Assembly (NCBI GenBank): GCA_963821235.1
Contig: CAWGCS010000001.1
Span: forward strand, 1,364,001-1,428,000
Reading direction: 5' to 3'
Length of the DNA: 64,000 nucleotides
Source of the DNA: CTSoil-043 sp963821235
GTDB taxonomy: Bacteria > Chloroflexota > Limnocylindria > Limnocylindrales > CSP1-4
The notes under the pieces: model-generated
Seen by the model: the letters and a program-made list of their open reading frames with translations, nothing else
Database searches by the model: none
Told to the model about the DNA's origin: nothing
Made by a program: the position numbers and the translations under genes
In this document: positions 6,489-14,875 of the stretch, in pieces
How the letters are laid out: each line of letters begins with the position of its first letter
How positions within the stretch are numbered: the stretch's first letter is position 1

Positions 6489-7594
6489 GCCGAGACCGGC
6501 CCGGCGCCCGGGACCCGCTGCCCGGCCAGGGCACGCCGGATGGCGTCGAGCTCCGGCTCTCCGGGTCCGAGCGGGAGGTCGACCCGACCCCCATGCGCCG
6601 CCGACCGAAGCGTGCCCATCATGACCTGGAAGCCGAGCAACGCGCGCTCGCCATTGCACGGGTGGACCGCGTCGTCGTCATCGAGCCAGTTGGCGATGTC
6701 GTCGACGTACGGGGGCATGTCGTGGTCGTAGTCCATGGCGCCCGGCCCGCCCATGTGGCCTTCCCGGGTCATCGCGCGCCAGCCGCCCCCCAGGCCCGCC
6801 TTGCCCGTGAGGACCTCGGCGAAGCCCTCAGTACCCTGCGCACCGATCCGGTTCTTGTGCCACATCGAGGTGATCTCGGGAACATCGGGAGCGTCGGCCC
6901 CACACTCGAAGTACCCGCGCACACCGTTCGTGTAACCGACGACCGCCGCAACCGTGTCGGGCGACGGATGCGAATCCGTGAGCTTCCCAGCACCCCATGC
7001 CTGACCGGCAACCCAGGCTGGCGTGGCGTCCCCGGCGTACCAGCTGGCGTACTCCACCAGGTGCGTGAACAGGTGGAGCATCCAGCCGATCGAGGTGCCG
7101 TAAACCGTGTGCACCCGGCCGATAGCGCCGCTGGCGATGATCTCCTTCACGTGCCGGTAGTGGTCGCCGTAGCGGTGCTGGTGGCTCACGACCGTCCTGA
7201 TCCCGGCAGCCCGCACCAGGCTGAACATCTCGATCGCCTCGTCCATCGACGTGGCGATCGGCTTCTCGAAGGCGATCAGCCGCACGCCTGACTCGACTCC
7301 GGCCCGGATCATCGGCAGCCGCAGGTGAGGCAAGGTGCAGAAGATGAAGACGTCCGGCCGGGTGTCGCGGAGCATCTGGTCGACGTCGGTCCAGCCGTGG
7401 GTGAGGCCGAGTGAGGCCCGGGCAGCAGCGACGCGGGCAGGCTCGATGTCGCACACGCCGACGAGCTCGAAGCGCGGGTTGTCGCGCACGGCGATGGCGT
7501 GATGCATCCCCCGCTTGCCGAGCGCCGCCACGGCGACCGTGTACGGGCGCGGTCCGGTCATTGCCCAGGGGCGCCAGCCTGCTGTGTCACTCAC
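6485..7594 (-). CDS. Gfo/Idh/MocA-family NAD(P)-dependent oxidoreductase
   Basis: Encodes 369 residues. The N-terminal Rossmann fold has VAALGKRGMHHAIAV, then LVGVCDIEPARVAAA. The family EKP motif is at residues 110-112 (FEKPIATSMDEA), followed by VVSHQHRYGDHYRHVKEI and WMLHLFTHLVEYA, where the family places its catalytic Lys/His residues. These enzymes oxidise or reduce sugars, inositols or their acids with NAD(P). The GTG start overlaps the upstream SDR stop (GTGA); an ATG at 7561 is an alternative. It is the last gene of the ABC-transporter operon, so it probably acts on the imported compound. Confidence 0.88.
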   Translation of the reverse strand: MSDTAGWRPWAMTGPRPYTVAVAALGKRGMHHAIAVRDNPRFELVGVCDIEPARVAAARASLGLTHGWTDVDQMLRDTRPDVFIFCTLPHLRLPMIRAGVESGVRLIAFEKPIATSMDEAIEMFSLVRAAGIRTVVSHQHRYGDHYRHVKEIIASGAIGRVHTVYGTSIGWMLHLFTHLVEYASWYAGDATPAWVAGQAWGAGKLTDSHPSPDTVAAVVGYTNGVRGYFECGADAPDVPEITSMWHKNRIGAQGTEGFAEVLTGKAGLGGGWRAMTREGHMGGPGAMDYDHDMPPYVDDIANWLDDDDAVHPCNGERALLGFQVMMGTLRSAAHGGRVDLPLGPGEPELDAIRRALAGQRVPGAGPVSA

Positions 7595-8337
7595 AAGGCC
7601 TCATTGACGGAGATGAGGCCAAGCTCGGACATCCTGGCCTCCGGCGACTGGCAGGCGGTGAACAGGACGGCGTCCGCGACGTCCTCCGCCGCAAGGAACC
7701 CGGACTGGGCGACGAACTCCGGCGTGCGCCCGCGACCGAGCGCGAAGTCGGTCCTCACGCCCGCCGGGCAGATGACGCTCGCCTTGATGCCGAACGGCTG
7801 GAGCTCAAGCCGGAGCGCCCGCGTGAAGCCGACTTGCGCGTGCTTCGACGCGCAGTAGATCGCCTCGCGGGTGAACCCACGCAGGCCCGCCTGCGAAGCG
7901 ATCTGGAGGATGAGGCCGCGGCCCTGCTGCTTCATGATCGGAACGACGGCGCTGGTGAACAGGAACGTGCTGCGCATGTTCGTGTCCATGATCTCGTCGT
8001 AGTCGCTGAGCGTGCAATCCGTGTAGTCGGCGTACATCCCGACACCCGCGTTGTTGAGGAGCACGTCGATGCGGCCGAACCGTTCCATCGCGAGCGCGAC
8101 CGCGCTGGCGGCAGTCTCGGGCTGGCCAACATCACCGAAGAGGAACGCGCATTCGGCCCCAGCAGACCGGATCTCCCTGGTGAGGCGCTCGATCCGGTCC
8201 GGGTCGGAGCCCCGGGAGACGCCCACGACGCTCGCGCCCGCAGCGGCGAGGGCGAGGGCGCTCGCCGATCCGATGCCCTTGCTGGCGCCGGTGATCAGCG
8301 CCACCTGTCCGGCGAGCCGGTTCACGCCAGCTGCCAT
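7591..8337 (-). CDS. SDR-family oxidoreductase
   Basis: Encodes 248 residues from the ATG at 8337, which follows a GGGAGGGAG ribosome binding site; the longer open frame upstream is not needed. It has the classical SDR signature: cofactor motif TGASKGIGSASAL, NNAGVG, catalytic Ser in ILQIASQAG, and YCASK with the Tyr-x-x-x-Lys pair, then ICPAGVRTDFA. No acidic residue favouring NAD is obvious after strand 2 (GVSRGSDPD), so NADP use is possible. It follows a second SDR gene and is coupled to the Gfo/Idh gene, forming a catabolic dehydrogenase set. Substrate unknown, probably a sugar or polyol. Confidence 0.9.
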   Translation of the reverse strand: MAAGVNRLAGQVALITGASKGIGSASALALAAAGASVVGVSRGSDPDRIERLTREIRSAGAECAFLFGDVGQPETAASAVALAMERFGRIDVLLNNAGVGMYADYTDCTLSDYDEIMDTNMRSTFLFTSAVVPIMKQQGRGLILQIASQAGLRGFTREAIYCASKHAQVGFTRALRLELQPFGIKASVICPAGVRTDFALGRGRTPEFVAQSGFLAAEDVADAVLFTACQSPEARMSELGLISVNEAL

Positions 8338-8395
8338 GTCGTCTCCCTCCCGTGTCTCGATCGCCCGAGTGGTCCGAGGTGCATCACCCGTGCTG

Positions 8396-9163
8396 CTACT
8401 TCGCGATGGAGCCACCGTCAACGGCCAGGGCATGACCCATCACCATGTTCGAGGCGTCCGAGGCGAGGTAGACGACTGCCGCCGCGATCTCTTCCGGATC
8501 GCAGATGCGACCGGCCACGCCCCGGCCGATGATCGAGGCCCGCGTCGTCGGGTCCTCCATGGCGGGCCTCGTCATGTCAGTCCACGTCGCCCCCGGGCAG
8601 ATGGCGTTGACCTGCACGTTGAACGGACCCCACTCCACCGCCAGGTCCTTCGTGAGCGTGATGAGCCCGCCCTTGCTGGCCCCGTAGGCAGCGTGCTCGG
8701 CAAAGCCGTTGACGCCGGCATCGGACGCGATGTTGATGATCTTGCCGCGCCGTCGTTCGACCATGCCCTTGGCAACCGCGATCGCGCAGAAGAAGGGGGC
8801 GCGCAGGTTGACGGCCATGAGGCGATCCCACGTCTCCTGCGTGACGGCGAACGAGGGCTCCGTCTTGTTGACGCCGGCGTTGTTGACCAGGATGTCGACC
8901 GGTCCCAGGGCCTCCTCAACGGCGCGAACCATCGCTGGAATGCTCGCCACCTCGGCGAGGTCAGCCTGGACTCCCACTGAGCGCCGTCCGAGTGCCCGGA
9001 TCTCATCGGCGACTCCGAGCACGCGATCGCCGCTGCGGTCGACCACGGCCACGTCGGCACCCGCCTGCGCGAGCGTGAGGGCGATGGTGTATCCCATGCC
9101 TCTTGCCGCACCCGTGACGAGCGCGACCTTGCCGTCGAGGTCGAACATCGTCGAAGTTGCCAT
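8396..9163 (-). CDS. SDR-family oxidoreductase (3-oxoacyl reductase-like, NAD-type)
   Basis: Encodes 255 residues from the ATG at 9163, which overlaps the upstream stop (TGATG) with GAGGAG nearby. SDR motifs: TGAARGMGYTIAL, Asp in AVVDRSGDR (favours NAD), NNAGVNKTEPS, catalytic Ser in INIASDAG, YGASK, and ICPGATWTDM. The ending MGHALAVDGGSIAK is typical of gluconate 5-dehydrogenase and similar sugar-type SDRs. Its place between the transporter genes and a second SDR suggests a step in degradation of the imported sugar or sugar acid. Confidence 0.92.
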   Translation of the reverse strand: MATSTMFDLDGKVALVTGAARGMGYTIALTLAQAGADVAVVDRSGDRVLGVADEIRALGRRSVGVQADLAEVASIPAMVRAVEEALGPVDILVNNAGVNKTEPSFAVTQETWDRLMAVNLRAPFFCAIAVAKGMVERRRGKIINIASDAGVNGFAEHAAYGASKGGLITLTKDLAVEWGPFNVQVNAICPGATWTDMTRPAMEDPTTRASIIGRGVAGRICDPEEIAAAVVYLASDASNMVMGHALAVDGGSIAK

Positions 9164-9591
9164 CACCCACGCTCCTCTGCATGTGCCTGCTCGAATGTCG
9201 CCACTCCTGCCGCGGCGCAGTCCGCGTCCTCGTCAGCTGACCCTCCGCTGACGCCCACGCCGCCGATGACCTGTCCGCCTCTTGCGAGCGGGATGCCACC
9301 TCCGGACACGACGAATCGATGGTCGATCGTGTTGATGCCAAAACCCCCGGCGCCGGGCTGCACGATGGGCCACAGGGCGCCGCTGGGCCGCTGCCACGCC
9401 AGCGCCGTATACGCCTTGCCCGCGGCGAGATCGGACGACGCGAGCTGGGCCCCGTCCATTCGCGCGAACACGACGGTATTGCCGCCCTCGTCGACGATGC
9501 AGGTCGCGACGCGGATCCGCAGCTCGAGGGCTCGCCCCTCGGCGGCATCGACGATGGTCCGGGCGAGGGCGAGCGTCAGTTCACTGGGCAC
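9163..9591 (-). CDS. GlcG/HbpS-like (DUF336) protein
   Basis: Encodes 142 residues. It reads as a GlcG/HbpS-type domain: LALARTIVDAAEGRALELRI, CIVDEGGNTVVFARMDGA, ASSDLAAGKAYTALA and a glycine-rich end GGGIPLARGGQVIGGVGVSG. Members occur in glycolate, propanediol and sugar-utilisation operons or bind haem; the role in catabolic operons is poorly defined. It is translationally coupled to the downstream SDR. No signal peptide is seen, so it is cytoplasmic. Confidence 0.85.
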   Translation of the reverse strand: MPSELTLALARTIVDAAEGRALELRIRVATCIVDEGGNTVVFARMDGAQLASSDLAAGKAYTALAWQRPSGALWPIVQPGAGGFGINTIDHRFVVSGGGIPLARGGQVIGGVGVSGGSADEDADCAAAGVATFEQAHAEERG

Positions 9592-9636
9592 CTGTCTGCC
9601 TCACAGTCCTGTGGTCCTCCTCGTGGTTCGACGGCG

Positions 9637-10644
9637 TCACGCGCGACGCTGCTGCCGAATGAACAGGTAGACGACCGCCAGGATCATCAAGCCCTGGACG
9701 ACCTGCTGGATGTACACGTTGATTCCCATGAGCACCATCAGGTTCACCAGGATGCCGACGATCAGCACGCCAGCCAGGGTGTTCCAGACACCGCCCGAAC
9801 CGCCGAACAGGCTCGTGCCGCCCACGACCACGGGAGCGATCGCGCCCAGCGTGAGGGCATTGCCGATGTTCGGCTGGGTCATCCCGAGTCGGTTGATCAG
9901 AAGGATGGCCGCGACGCCCGCGCACAGGCCCGCGAATGTGTACACGAACAGCTTGGCGCGGTTCGTCGGTATCCCGGATACGCGCGCGGCCCGCTCGTTC
10001 CCACCCGTCGCGTAGATGTACACGCCGTATCGCGTTCGCCGCAGGATGACCCACGTGATCACCGTCGCAAGGGCCCAGACGACGACGATCAAGGGCAGCG
10101 GCCCGATCTTGTCAACGCCCAGGAACAGGAACCAGTGGGTCTTCTCGTAGACCGGATAGGCGTTGGAGATGACGTACGTCAGACCCAGCGCGACCTGCAT
10201 CATCCCCAGCGTGGCGATGAACGGCGGAATGCGGCCCTTGGTCACCAACAGCCCGTTCGCCAACCCACAGGCGAGGGCGACGGCGATCCCGACTGGCAGG
10301 GCCACGGCGGGGCCCTGATCCTGCAGCAGCAGGACTGCCGTTGAGCTCAGAGCGGCGATCGAACCAAGGGAGAGGTCGATCCCGGCGGTCAGGATCACGA
10401 GGGTCTGGCCGGTCGCCAGAACCCCGGCGACACTGTTCTGGGCCAGGATGTTGATGATGTTCTGCTGGTCCAGGAAGACCCCGCCGGAGAGGATCTGCGA
10501 TACGACGACGAGAACGCCAACGGTAATCCAGAGGGCGTACCGTGCGCTGAAGTCACGCCACCGGACAGCGCGCTCCCTGCGCGATTCTTCCGCCGTCTCG
10601 CCTGTCTCCAGCTCCGTCACCGGGGTCTCCGTCAGTTCCGCCAC
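9637..10644 (-). CDS. Ribose-type ABC transporter permease (second)
   Basis: Encodes 335 residues from a GTG with GGGAGGAGG upstream. It is a multi-spanning membrane protein of the RbsC/BPD_transp_2 family, with the conserved ILTAGIDLSLGSIAALSS loop after the second or third helix, TKGRIPPFIATLGMM, and YATGGNERAARVSGI, the cytoplasmic loop contacting the ATPase. A hydrophilic Glu-rich N-terminus of about 30 residues precedes the first helix. With the other permease it probably forms a heterodimeric channel. Confidence 0.93.
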   Translation of the reverse strand: MAELTETPVTELETGETAEESRRERAVRWRDFSARYALWITVGVLVVVSQILSGGVFLDQQNIINILAQNSVAGVLATGQTLVILTAGIDLSLGSIAALSSTAVLLLQDQGPAVALPVGIAVALACGLANGLLVTKGRIPPFIATLGMMQVALGLTYVISNAYPVYEKTHWFLFLGVDKIGPLPLIVVVWALATVITWVILRRTRYGVYIYATGGNERAARVSGIPTNRAKLFVYTFAGLCAGVAAILLINRLGMTQPNIGNALTLGAIAPVVVGGTSLFGGSGGVWNTLAGVLIVGILVNLMVLMGINVYIQQVVQGLMILAVVYLFIRQQRRA

Positions 10645-10734
10645 AACTGCGCCCCTCCTCCCTTCGAGGCCGACCGAGGCCGCCGTGGCGTGAGGCGGGC
10701 CGCGCCTACGGCTGCGCCTGAGAGGGGTGCGATC

Positions 10735-11712
10735 CTAGCCACGCTCCAACCTCGCGCGGTCGATCGCGGAGCGGAACATGACGGCCAGCCAGAGCACGGC
10801 GCCGATGACGCAATAGGCCCAGAAGGGGTTCGCATCGGACAGATTCAGGATGTTGCTCAGCATCGTCATGAAGATGACGCCGATGACCGCTCCCGTGAGC
10901 TTGCCCGCACCGCCCATGATGTTGACGCCGCCGACCACGACGGCCGCGATCGTTTGGAGCTCGTAGCCGTTCCCGTACGTCGGCAACCCGACGCCGGCAC
11001 GTGCGAGGAAGACCAGGCCGGCGACGGCCGCGAGGGCGCCCGAGATCGCATAGACGAGGATGACGGTGGCGCCGGTGTTGACGCCGGAGACCCGTGCCGC
11101 CTCGGCGTTTCCGCCGACCGCGTACACGTACAGGCCGGTTCTCGTCTGGCTGAGGAACAGGTAGACCACAGCAATCGCGACTGCCCACACGAGCACGGGA
11201 AAGACGCCGAAGCCCAGCGCGGCGAATCCGGAATCCGGCGGGAGGTTGACCGCATCGCCGCTCGTCAACGACAGGTCGAGGCCGCGGGCGATCGTCAACA
11301 TCCCGAACGTCACGATGAAGGGCGGCAGCTTCCCCTTGACGACGACCACACCGCTGATGGCTCCGAGCCCGGTGCAGATCCCGACGCTGGCCAGCACGGC
11401 GGGGACGCTGCCGTGCGGCATGACCAAGGCGCCGACCATCGTGGAAAGCGCCAGCAATGAGCCCACGGACAGGTCGATCCCGCCGGTGAGGATGACGAGG
11501 TACTGCCCAAGCGCCAGCACGCCGATGAACGCGGACTGCTGGATGACATTCGACAGGTTCTGTGACGTGAGGAAGAGCGGCGACAGGAGCGAGCCGATCA
11601 CCGCCAGCCCGGCGATGAGGAGCCAGGCGTTGTAGTCGACGGCGAGGCGCCGCCAGTCGACCGGCCCACCTCCCGGTGACTGGAACCGATTCACGAACCT
11701 GGAAATCATCAT
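10735..11712 (-). CDS. Ribose-type ABC transporter permease (first)
   Basis: Encodes 325 residues. Same family as its neighbour: ILTGGIDLSVGSLLALSTMV, VVKGKLPPFIVTFGML and YAVGGNAEAARVSGV, with about eight to ten hydrophobic segments. The start overlaps the ATPase stop (ATGA), so translation is coupled. The two permeases share their loops but differ in the helices, consistent with an old duplication. It lies in the inner membrane and passes the substrate delivered by the lipoprotein at 13365-14414. Confidence 0.93.
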   Translation of the reverse strand: MMISRFVNRFQSPGGGPVDWRRLAVDYNAWLLIAGLAVIGSLLSPLFLTSQNLSNVIQQSAFIGVLALGQYLVILTGGIDLSVGSLLALSTMVGALVMPHGSVPAVLASVGICTGLGAISGVVVVKGKLPPFIVTFGMLTIARGLDLSLTSGDAVNLPPDSGFAALGFGVFPVLVWAVAIAVVYLFLSQTRTGLYVYAVGGNAEAARVSGVNTGATVILVYAISGALAAVAGLVFLARAGVGLPTYGNGYELQTIAAVVVGGVNIMGGAGKLTGAVIGVIFMTMLSNILNLSDANPFWAYCVIGAVLWLAVMFRSAIDRARLERG

Positions 11713-13265
11713 GCCGCCCCAGCGTCATGGAGCGTCGCGAGCTGGAGCATCGGAGGAATCGCGAGCTCGAGGATCTCCTCCTGCGTCGTCTTGGCGGGAT
11801 CCAGCTCGGCAGTGATGCGCCCCGCCGCCATCACCAGGATCCGGTCACTGATCGCCAGGATCTCCGGCAGCTCAGCGGAGATGAAGATCACGCCGACGCC
11901 GCGATGGGTGAGGTCCGCGATGAGTGCGTGAATGTCCCGCTTGGCCGCCACATCGATGCCGGCCGTGGGCTCGTCGAGGATGAGCACCCGGCAGTCCGTC
12001 GCCAGGCACCTCACCAGCACGACCTTCTGCTGGTTGCCGCCGCTCAGGCTGCTGACGGGATCACGGAGGTCACGCACCTTGACGGTCATGTCGCGGCAAA
12101 GGTCGGCGACGCGCTTGTACAGGGCGCCGAAGTGGACGAAGCCGAACCTCGACATCCGCGGGAAGATGCTCAGCCCACCGTTGTCTCGCACGCTGAGGAG
12201 CGACACGAGGCCGTCTGCCCGGCGGTCTTCCGGCGCCAGGCTGAGCCCCATGTTGACGGCCTGGGCTGGGCCGCGGACATGAACCGGCTTTCCCTGGAGG
12301 TGGATCGTGCCGGTGTCATGTGGATCGAGCCCCATGATCGTCCGCGCGAGCTCGGTGCGCCCCGCGCCGACGAGGCCCGCGATCCCGACCACCTCGCCCG
12401 CGTGCACGGTGAAGCTCACGTCATCGAGGACGCCGCTTCGTCCCAGGCCATCGACGCGGAGCGCCTCCTCGCCGATGCTGCTCGGACCCGTTCGCCGGTG
12501 CAGCTCGCCGAGCTCTCGGCCGACCATCATCTGGATCAGCCTGGCGGTGGACATGCCGCTGACTGGTTCCGTGCCGACATGCTTGCCGTCGCGCAGGACG
12601 GTCACGCGGTCCCCGATCTGGAAGATCTCCTCCAGACGGTGCGAGATGTAGATGATCCCGAACCCCTGCTCCTTGAGGCGCTCGATCATGGAGAACAGGA
12701 GGTCGAGCTCTTTGCCGACGAGGACCGCGGAAGGCTCGTCCATGATCATGATCCGGCCGTTCAGCGAGAGCGCGCGAGCCGTCGCGGTCAGTTGTTGGAG
12801 CGAGACGCCGATGTCGCCGACGCGACTGCGCACCGGGAACGGCGCGCCGAGGCGGTCGATGAGCTGTCCCGCCTCTCGGTGCATCCGTTTCTTGTCCAGC
12901 GTGCCGCGCCTGGTCCTCGGCTCGTGCCCCAGGAAGATGTTCTCGGCCACCGACATCTCGGGCACGAGGTTCAGGTCCTGGTAGACCACGTTGACGCCGA
13001 GGTCGCGGCGTTCCCTCAGGTTCGAGTGGGACACGTCGCGGCCTCGGATCGTGATGCGTCCAGTGTCCTGACGAACCGCGCCCGCGATGATCTTGATGAG
13101 GGTCGACTTCCCGGCACCGTTCTCGCCGACCAGGCAGTGGACTTCTCCGGCCCGGAGATCGAAGTCGACGTTGTCGAGGGCGACCGTCCCCGCGTAGTGC
13201 TTGGTCAGGCCGGTGGCCTCGACGAGTTGCGGCTCTTCTCCCGTTGCCAGAAGGGATCCTGTCAC
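11709..13265 (-). CDS. Ribose-type ABC transporter ATP-binding protein (two NBDs)
   Basis: Encodes 518 residues with two nucleotide-binding domains, as in RbsA/MglA. NBD1 has a good Walker A (GENGAGKSTLIKI) and Walker B (IMIMDEPSAVL), but its signature region reads GVSLQQLTATARAL, not the usual VAQQQ(M/L)VEIAKAL. NBD2 has the degenerate Walker A normal for this family (GLVGAGRTEL), a canonical signature (SLSGGNQQKVVL) and Walker B (VLILDEPTAGID). It powers import through the two permeases. The GTG start has GAAGGTGG about 12 bases upstream. Confidence 0.93.
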   Translation of the reverse strand: MTGSLLATGEEPQLVEATGLTKHYAGTVALDNVDFDLRAGEVHCLVGENGAGKSTLIKIIAGAVRQDTGRITIRGRDVSHSNLRERRDLGVNVVYQDLNLVPEMSVAENIFLGHEPRTRRGTLDKKRMHREAGQLIDRLGAPFPVRSRVGDIGVSLQQLTATARALSLNGRIMIMDEPSAVLVGKELDLLFSMIERLKEQGFGIIYISHRLEEIFQIGDRVTVLRDGKHVGTEPVSGMSTARLIQMMVGRELGELHRRTGPSSIGEEALRVDGLGRSGVLDDVSFTVHAGEVVGIAGLVGAGRTELARTIMGLDPHDTGTIHLQGKPVHVRGPAQAVNMGLSLAPEDRRADGLVSLLSVRDNGGLSIFPRMSRFGFVHFGALYKRVADLCRDMTVKVRDLRDPVSSLSGGNQQKVVLVRCLATDCRVLILDEPTAGIDVAAKRDIHALIADLTHRGVGVIFISAELPEILAISDRILVMAAGRITAELDPAKTTQEEILELAIPPMLQLATLHDAGAA

Positions 13266-13294
13266 CGCGTGCTGCCCACCTTCATCACGGCACC

Positions 13295-13330
13295 CGCTTG
13301 CGGGCGGACCCGTGGGTCCTCCCGCAAGCG
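13295..13330 (-). terminator. Intra-operon hairpin between binding protein and ATPase genes
   Basis: A 10-bp perfect stem (CGCTTGCGGG/CCCGCAAGCG) encloses a second inner stem (GGACC/GGTCC). It begins 35 bases after the binding-protein stop and lies before the ATPase start, without a U tract. Such hairpins commonly stabilise or partly terminate the highly expressed binding-protein message. Confidence 0.6.
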
Positions 13331-13364
13331 ATGCCGATTGCGAGCTACAGGCTCGCGAACCCGT

Positions 13365-14414
13365 TCAGCGGGTCGCGAACTTCGCGCTGGTCGCCACCAT
13401 CTCGTCGAGCATGGCCTTCACATCTGCCTTGCCCGCGTCCGTCAGGTTCTCGAAGCAGGTGAATGGCTTGTCGACCGTGGCCGGGATCGTCTCGCCGTTC
13501 AGGAGCTTGGCCACGTAGGGCATGATGATCGGGCCGAAGTACGGCGAGTTGGAGCAGACCGTCGAGAAGTTGCCGTCGACGACCGCCTGGACGCCCGCGA
13601 GCGTGGCGTCCTTCGTGATGATCGCGCCGATGAGCTCGTCACGACCAGCGTCCTGGATCGCCTTGAGGGCACCGAGGCCCATCTCGTCGTTCTGAGCCCA
13701 CACGAGCTGGATCTCGCCCTTGGGGTATCGGGTCAGGTAGTCCTCCATGATCTGGAGACCCGGAGCGCGCTCGTTCTTGCCGTCCTGGACCGCCACGACC
13801 TTGATCCCGGGGTACTTGCTGATCACGGACTCGAAGCCTTTGTCCATCCCGATCTGAGGCGACGAGCCGATCGTGCCGGCCAGCTCGACGATGCTTCCTT
13901 CTTCCTTCCCGGTCTTGGCCTTCAGCGTCGCGACCGCCGCCTTGCCGAGCTCGACGCCGACCGACTCCCAGTTGACCGTGATGAGCGTCTTGAACATGCC
14001 GGTACCTGGCGTCCCGCCGATCGCGCGGTCAGCGACGATCATGGGAATGCCGGCGGCATCGGCGAAGCCTGCGATCGGCGTGGCGGCCTGCTGCTCGGCC
14101 GGCTCCACGATGAGGACGGCGGGCTTCCGCGTCAGCAGGTCCTGGACCTGGGCGTTCTGCGCCAGCTGGTCACCGGCGGCCTGCTGCCAGATCATGTTGT
14201 AGCCGGCGGCCCTGCCGGTGTCCATGATGCTGTTGGTGTTCTCGGTCCGCCACTGATTCTCCATTCCTTCCTGTGAGAAGGCGATCAGTGGCCCGGAGCC
14301 GGCGGGGGATGCGCTCTCGGCGGCGGCGCTCGGGGCCGTCGTGGCCCCGGACGAGCACGCACCGACGGCGAGCGCCGTGAGCGCGAGAATCGAGATCAGC
14401 CTCTTGCCTTGCAA
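13365..14414 (-). CDS. Sugar ABC transporter substrate-binding lipoprotein
   Basis: The TTG at 14414 is the likely start: GGAGGAGG lies 7 bases upstream and it gives a proper lipoprotein signal (QGKRLISILALTALAVGAC, Cys 20). The protein has about 349 residues. The mature part is a type-I periplasmic binding protein (Peripla_BP_4, ribose/xylose-like): LIAFSQEGMENQWR, DLLTRKPAVLIVEPAEQQA, then VWAQNDEMGLGALKAI. It captures the substrate outside the membrane for the adjacent permeases. It is the first gene of the minus-strand operon and is divergent from lacI, so it is the likely main target of that regulator. Confidence 0.9.
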   Translation of the reverse strand: MQGKRLISILALTALAVGACSSGATTAPSAAAESASPAGSGPLIAFSQEGMENQWRTENTNSIMDTGRAAGYNMIWQQAAGDQLAQNAQVQDLLTRKPAVLIVEPAEQQAATPIAGFADAAGIPMIVADRAIGGTPGTGMFKTLITVNWESVGVELGKAAVATLKAKTGKEEGSIVELAGTIGSSPQIGMDKGFESVISKYPGIKVVAVQDGKNERAPGLQIMEDYLTRYPKGEIQLVWAQNDEMGLGALKAIQDAGRDELIGAIITKDATLAGVQAVVDGNFSTVCSNSPYFGPIIMPYVAKLLNGETIPATVDKPFTCFENLTDAGKADVKAMLDEMVATSAKFATR

Positions 14415-14642
14415 AGCACGATCCTCCTCCGGCGCGCGGCACGTGACCACGTCAGCCGGGCATCTCGAGATTCGCCGGAGCTCGCCTTCGTGAGCCGGCG
14501 GGGCAGGGAGGCCGAGCCTCCGCGTGTGGTCCCCTGGCTACCTCCTTGGCCGTCGACCTGGCCTTGCCGACCTTCCTCCGTCGCCCGGGCCGGAAGTCGT
14601 CCACTCCCTCGGCCCGGTCCCACTGCACTTCAGCGGGGGTTC
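14415..14642 (-). other. Leader/promoter region of the ABC transporter operon
   Basis: This is the first half of a roughly 460-base divergent intergenic region. It should contain the 5' leader of the binding-protein gene. A small inverted repeat (GGAGGC-CGA-GCCTCC) lies near 14506-14520. No convincing -35/-10 pair was found on the minus strand. Confidence 0.35.
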
Positions 14643-14664
14643 TGCCAACGATCCGGGCTTGGCA
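14643..14664. promoter_or_regulatory. Inverted repeat TGCCAA-N10-TTGGCA (possible operator)
   Basis: A 6-bp perfect inverted repeat with a 10-base centre in the divergent promoter region. It lies 33 bases from the LacI-type palindrome at 14698-14712 and could be a second regulator site. Confidence 0.4.
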
Positions 14665-14697
14665 AGCAACGGAGGACGCGAAAGCGTTACCGGTTAT

Positions 14698-14712
14698 CGA
14701 TAAGGCTTATCG
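14698..14712. promoter_or_regulatory. Probable LacI-family operator (palindrome)
   Basis: CGATAAG-G-CTTATCG is a perfect 15-base inverted repeat, overlapped on its left by a second palindrome TTATCGATAA (14695-14704) and preceded by AAAGCGTTAC. It lies just upstream of the lacI promoter and between the divergent genes, where a LacI-type repressor would control both transcripts. Confidence 0.55.
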
Positions 14713-14719
14713 TTGCCGC

Positions 14720-14747
14720 TTGACGATGAGCGCCCGGATGATAGACT
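14720..14747 (+). promoter_or_regulatory. Promoter of the lacI-type gene
   Basis: A -35 box TTGACG (14720-14725), a 16-base spacer and a -10 box TAGACT (14742-14747), immediately downstream of the palindromic operator. Confidence 0.55.
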
Positions 14748-14875
14748 CCCCGTCGAGCGCGCGTCAAGAGGATTCGGAGGCGCGGGCGGGGCTAGTCGAA
14801 AGGGCAGGCATCACTCGACGGTCCGCGTGATCCGCCAGGCGGCGTCAGCATCAGCGCGTTGATAGGAGGCCGACA

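Noticed and set aside
11676..14276. 866-residue plus-strand frame across the ABC ATPase and binding-protein genes
   Set aside because: It is antisense to genes with intact Walker and lipoprotein motifs. His/Asp/Arg-rich composition is typical of GC-rich shadows.
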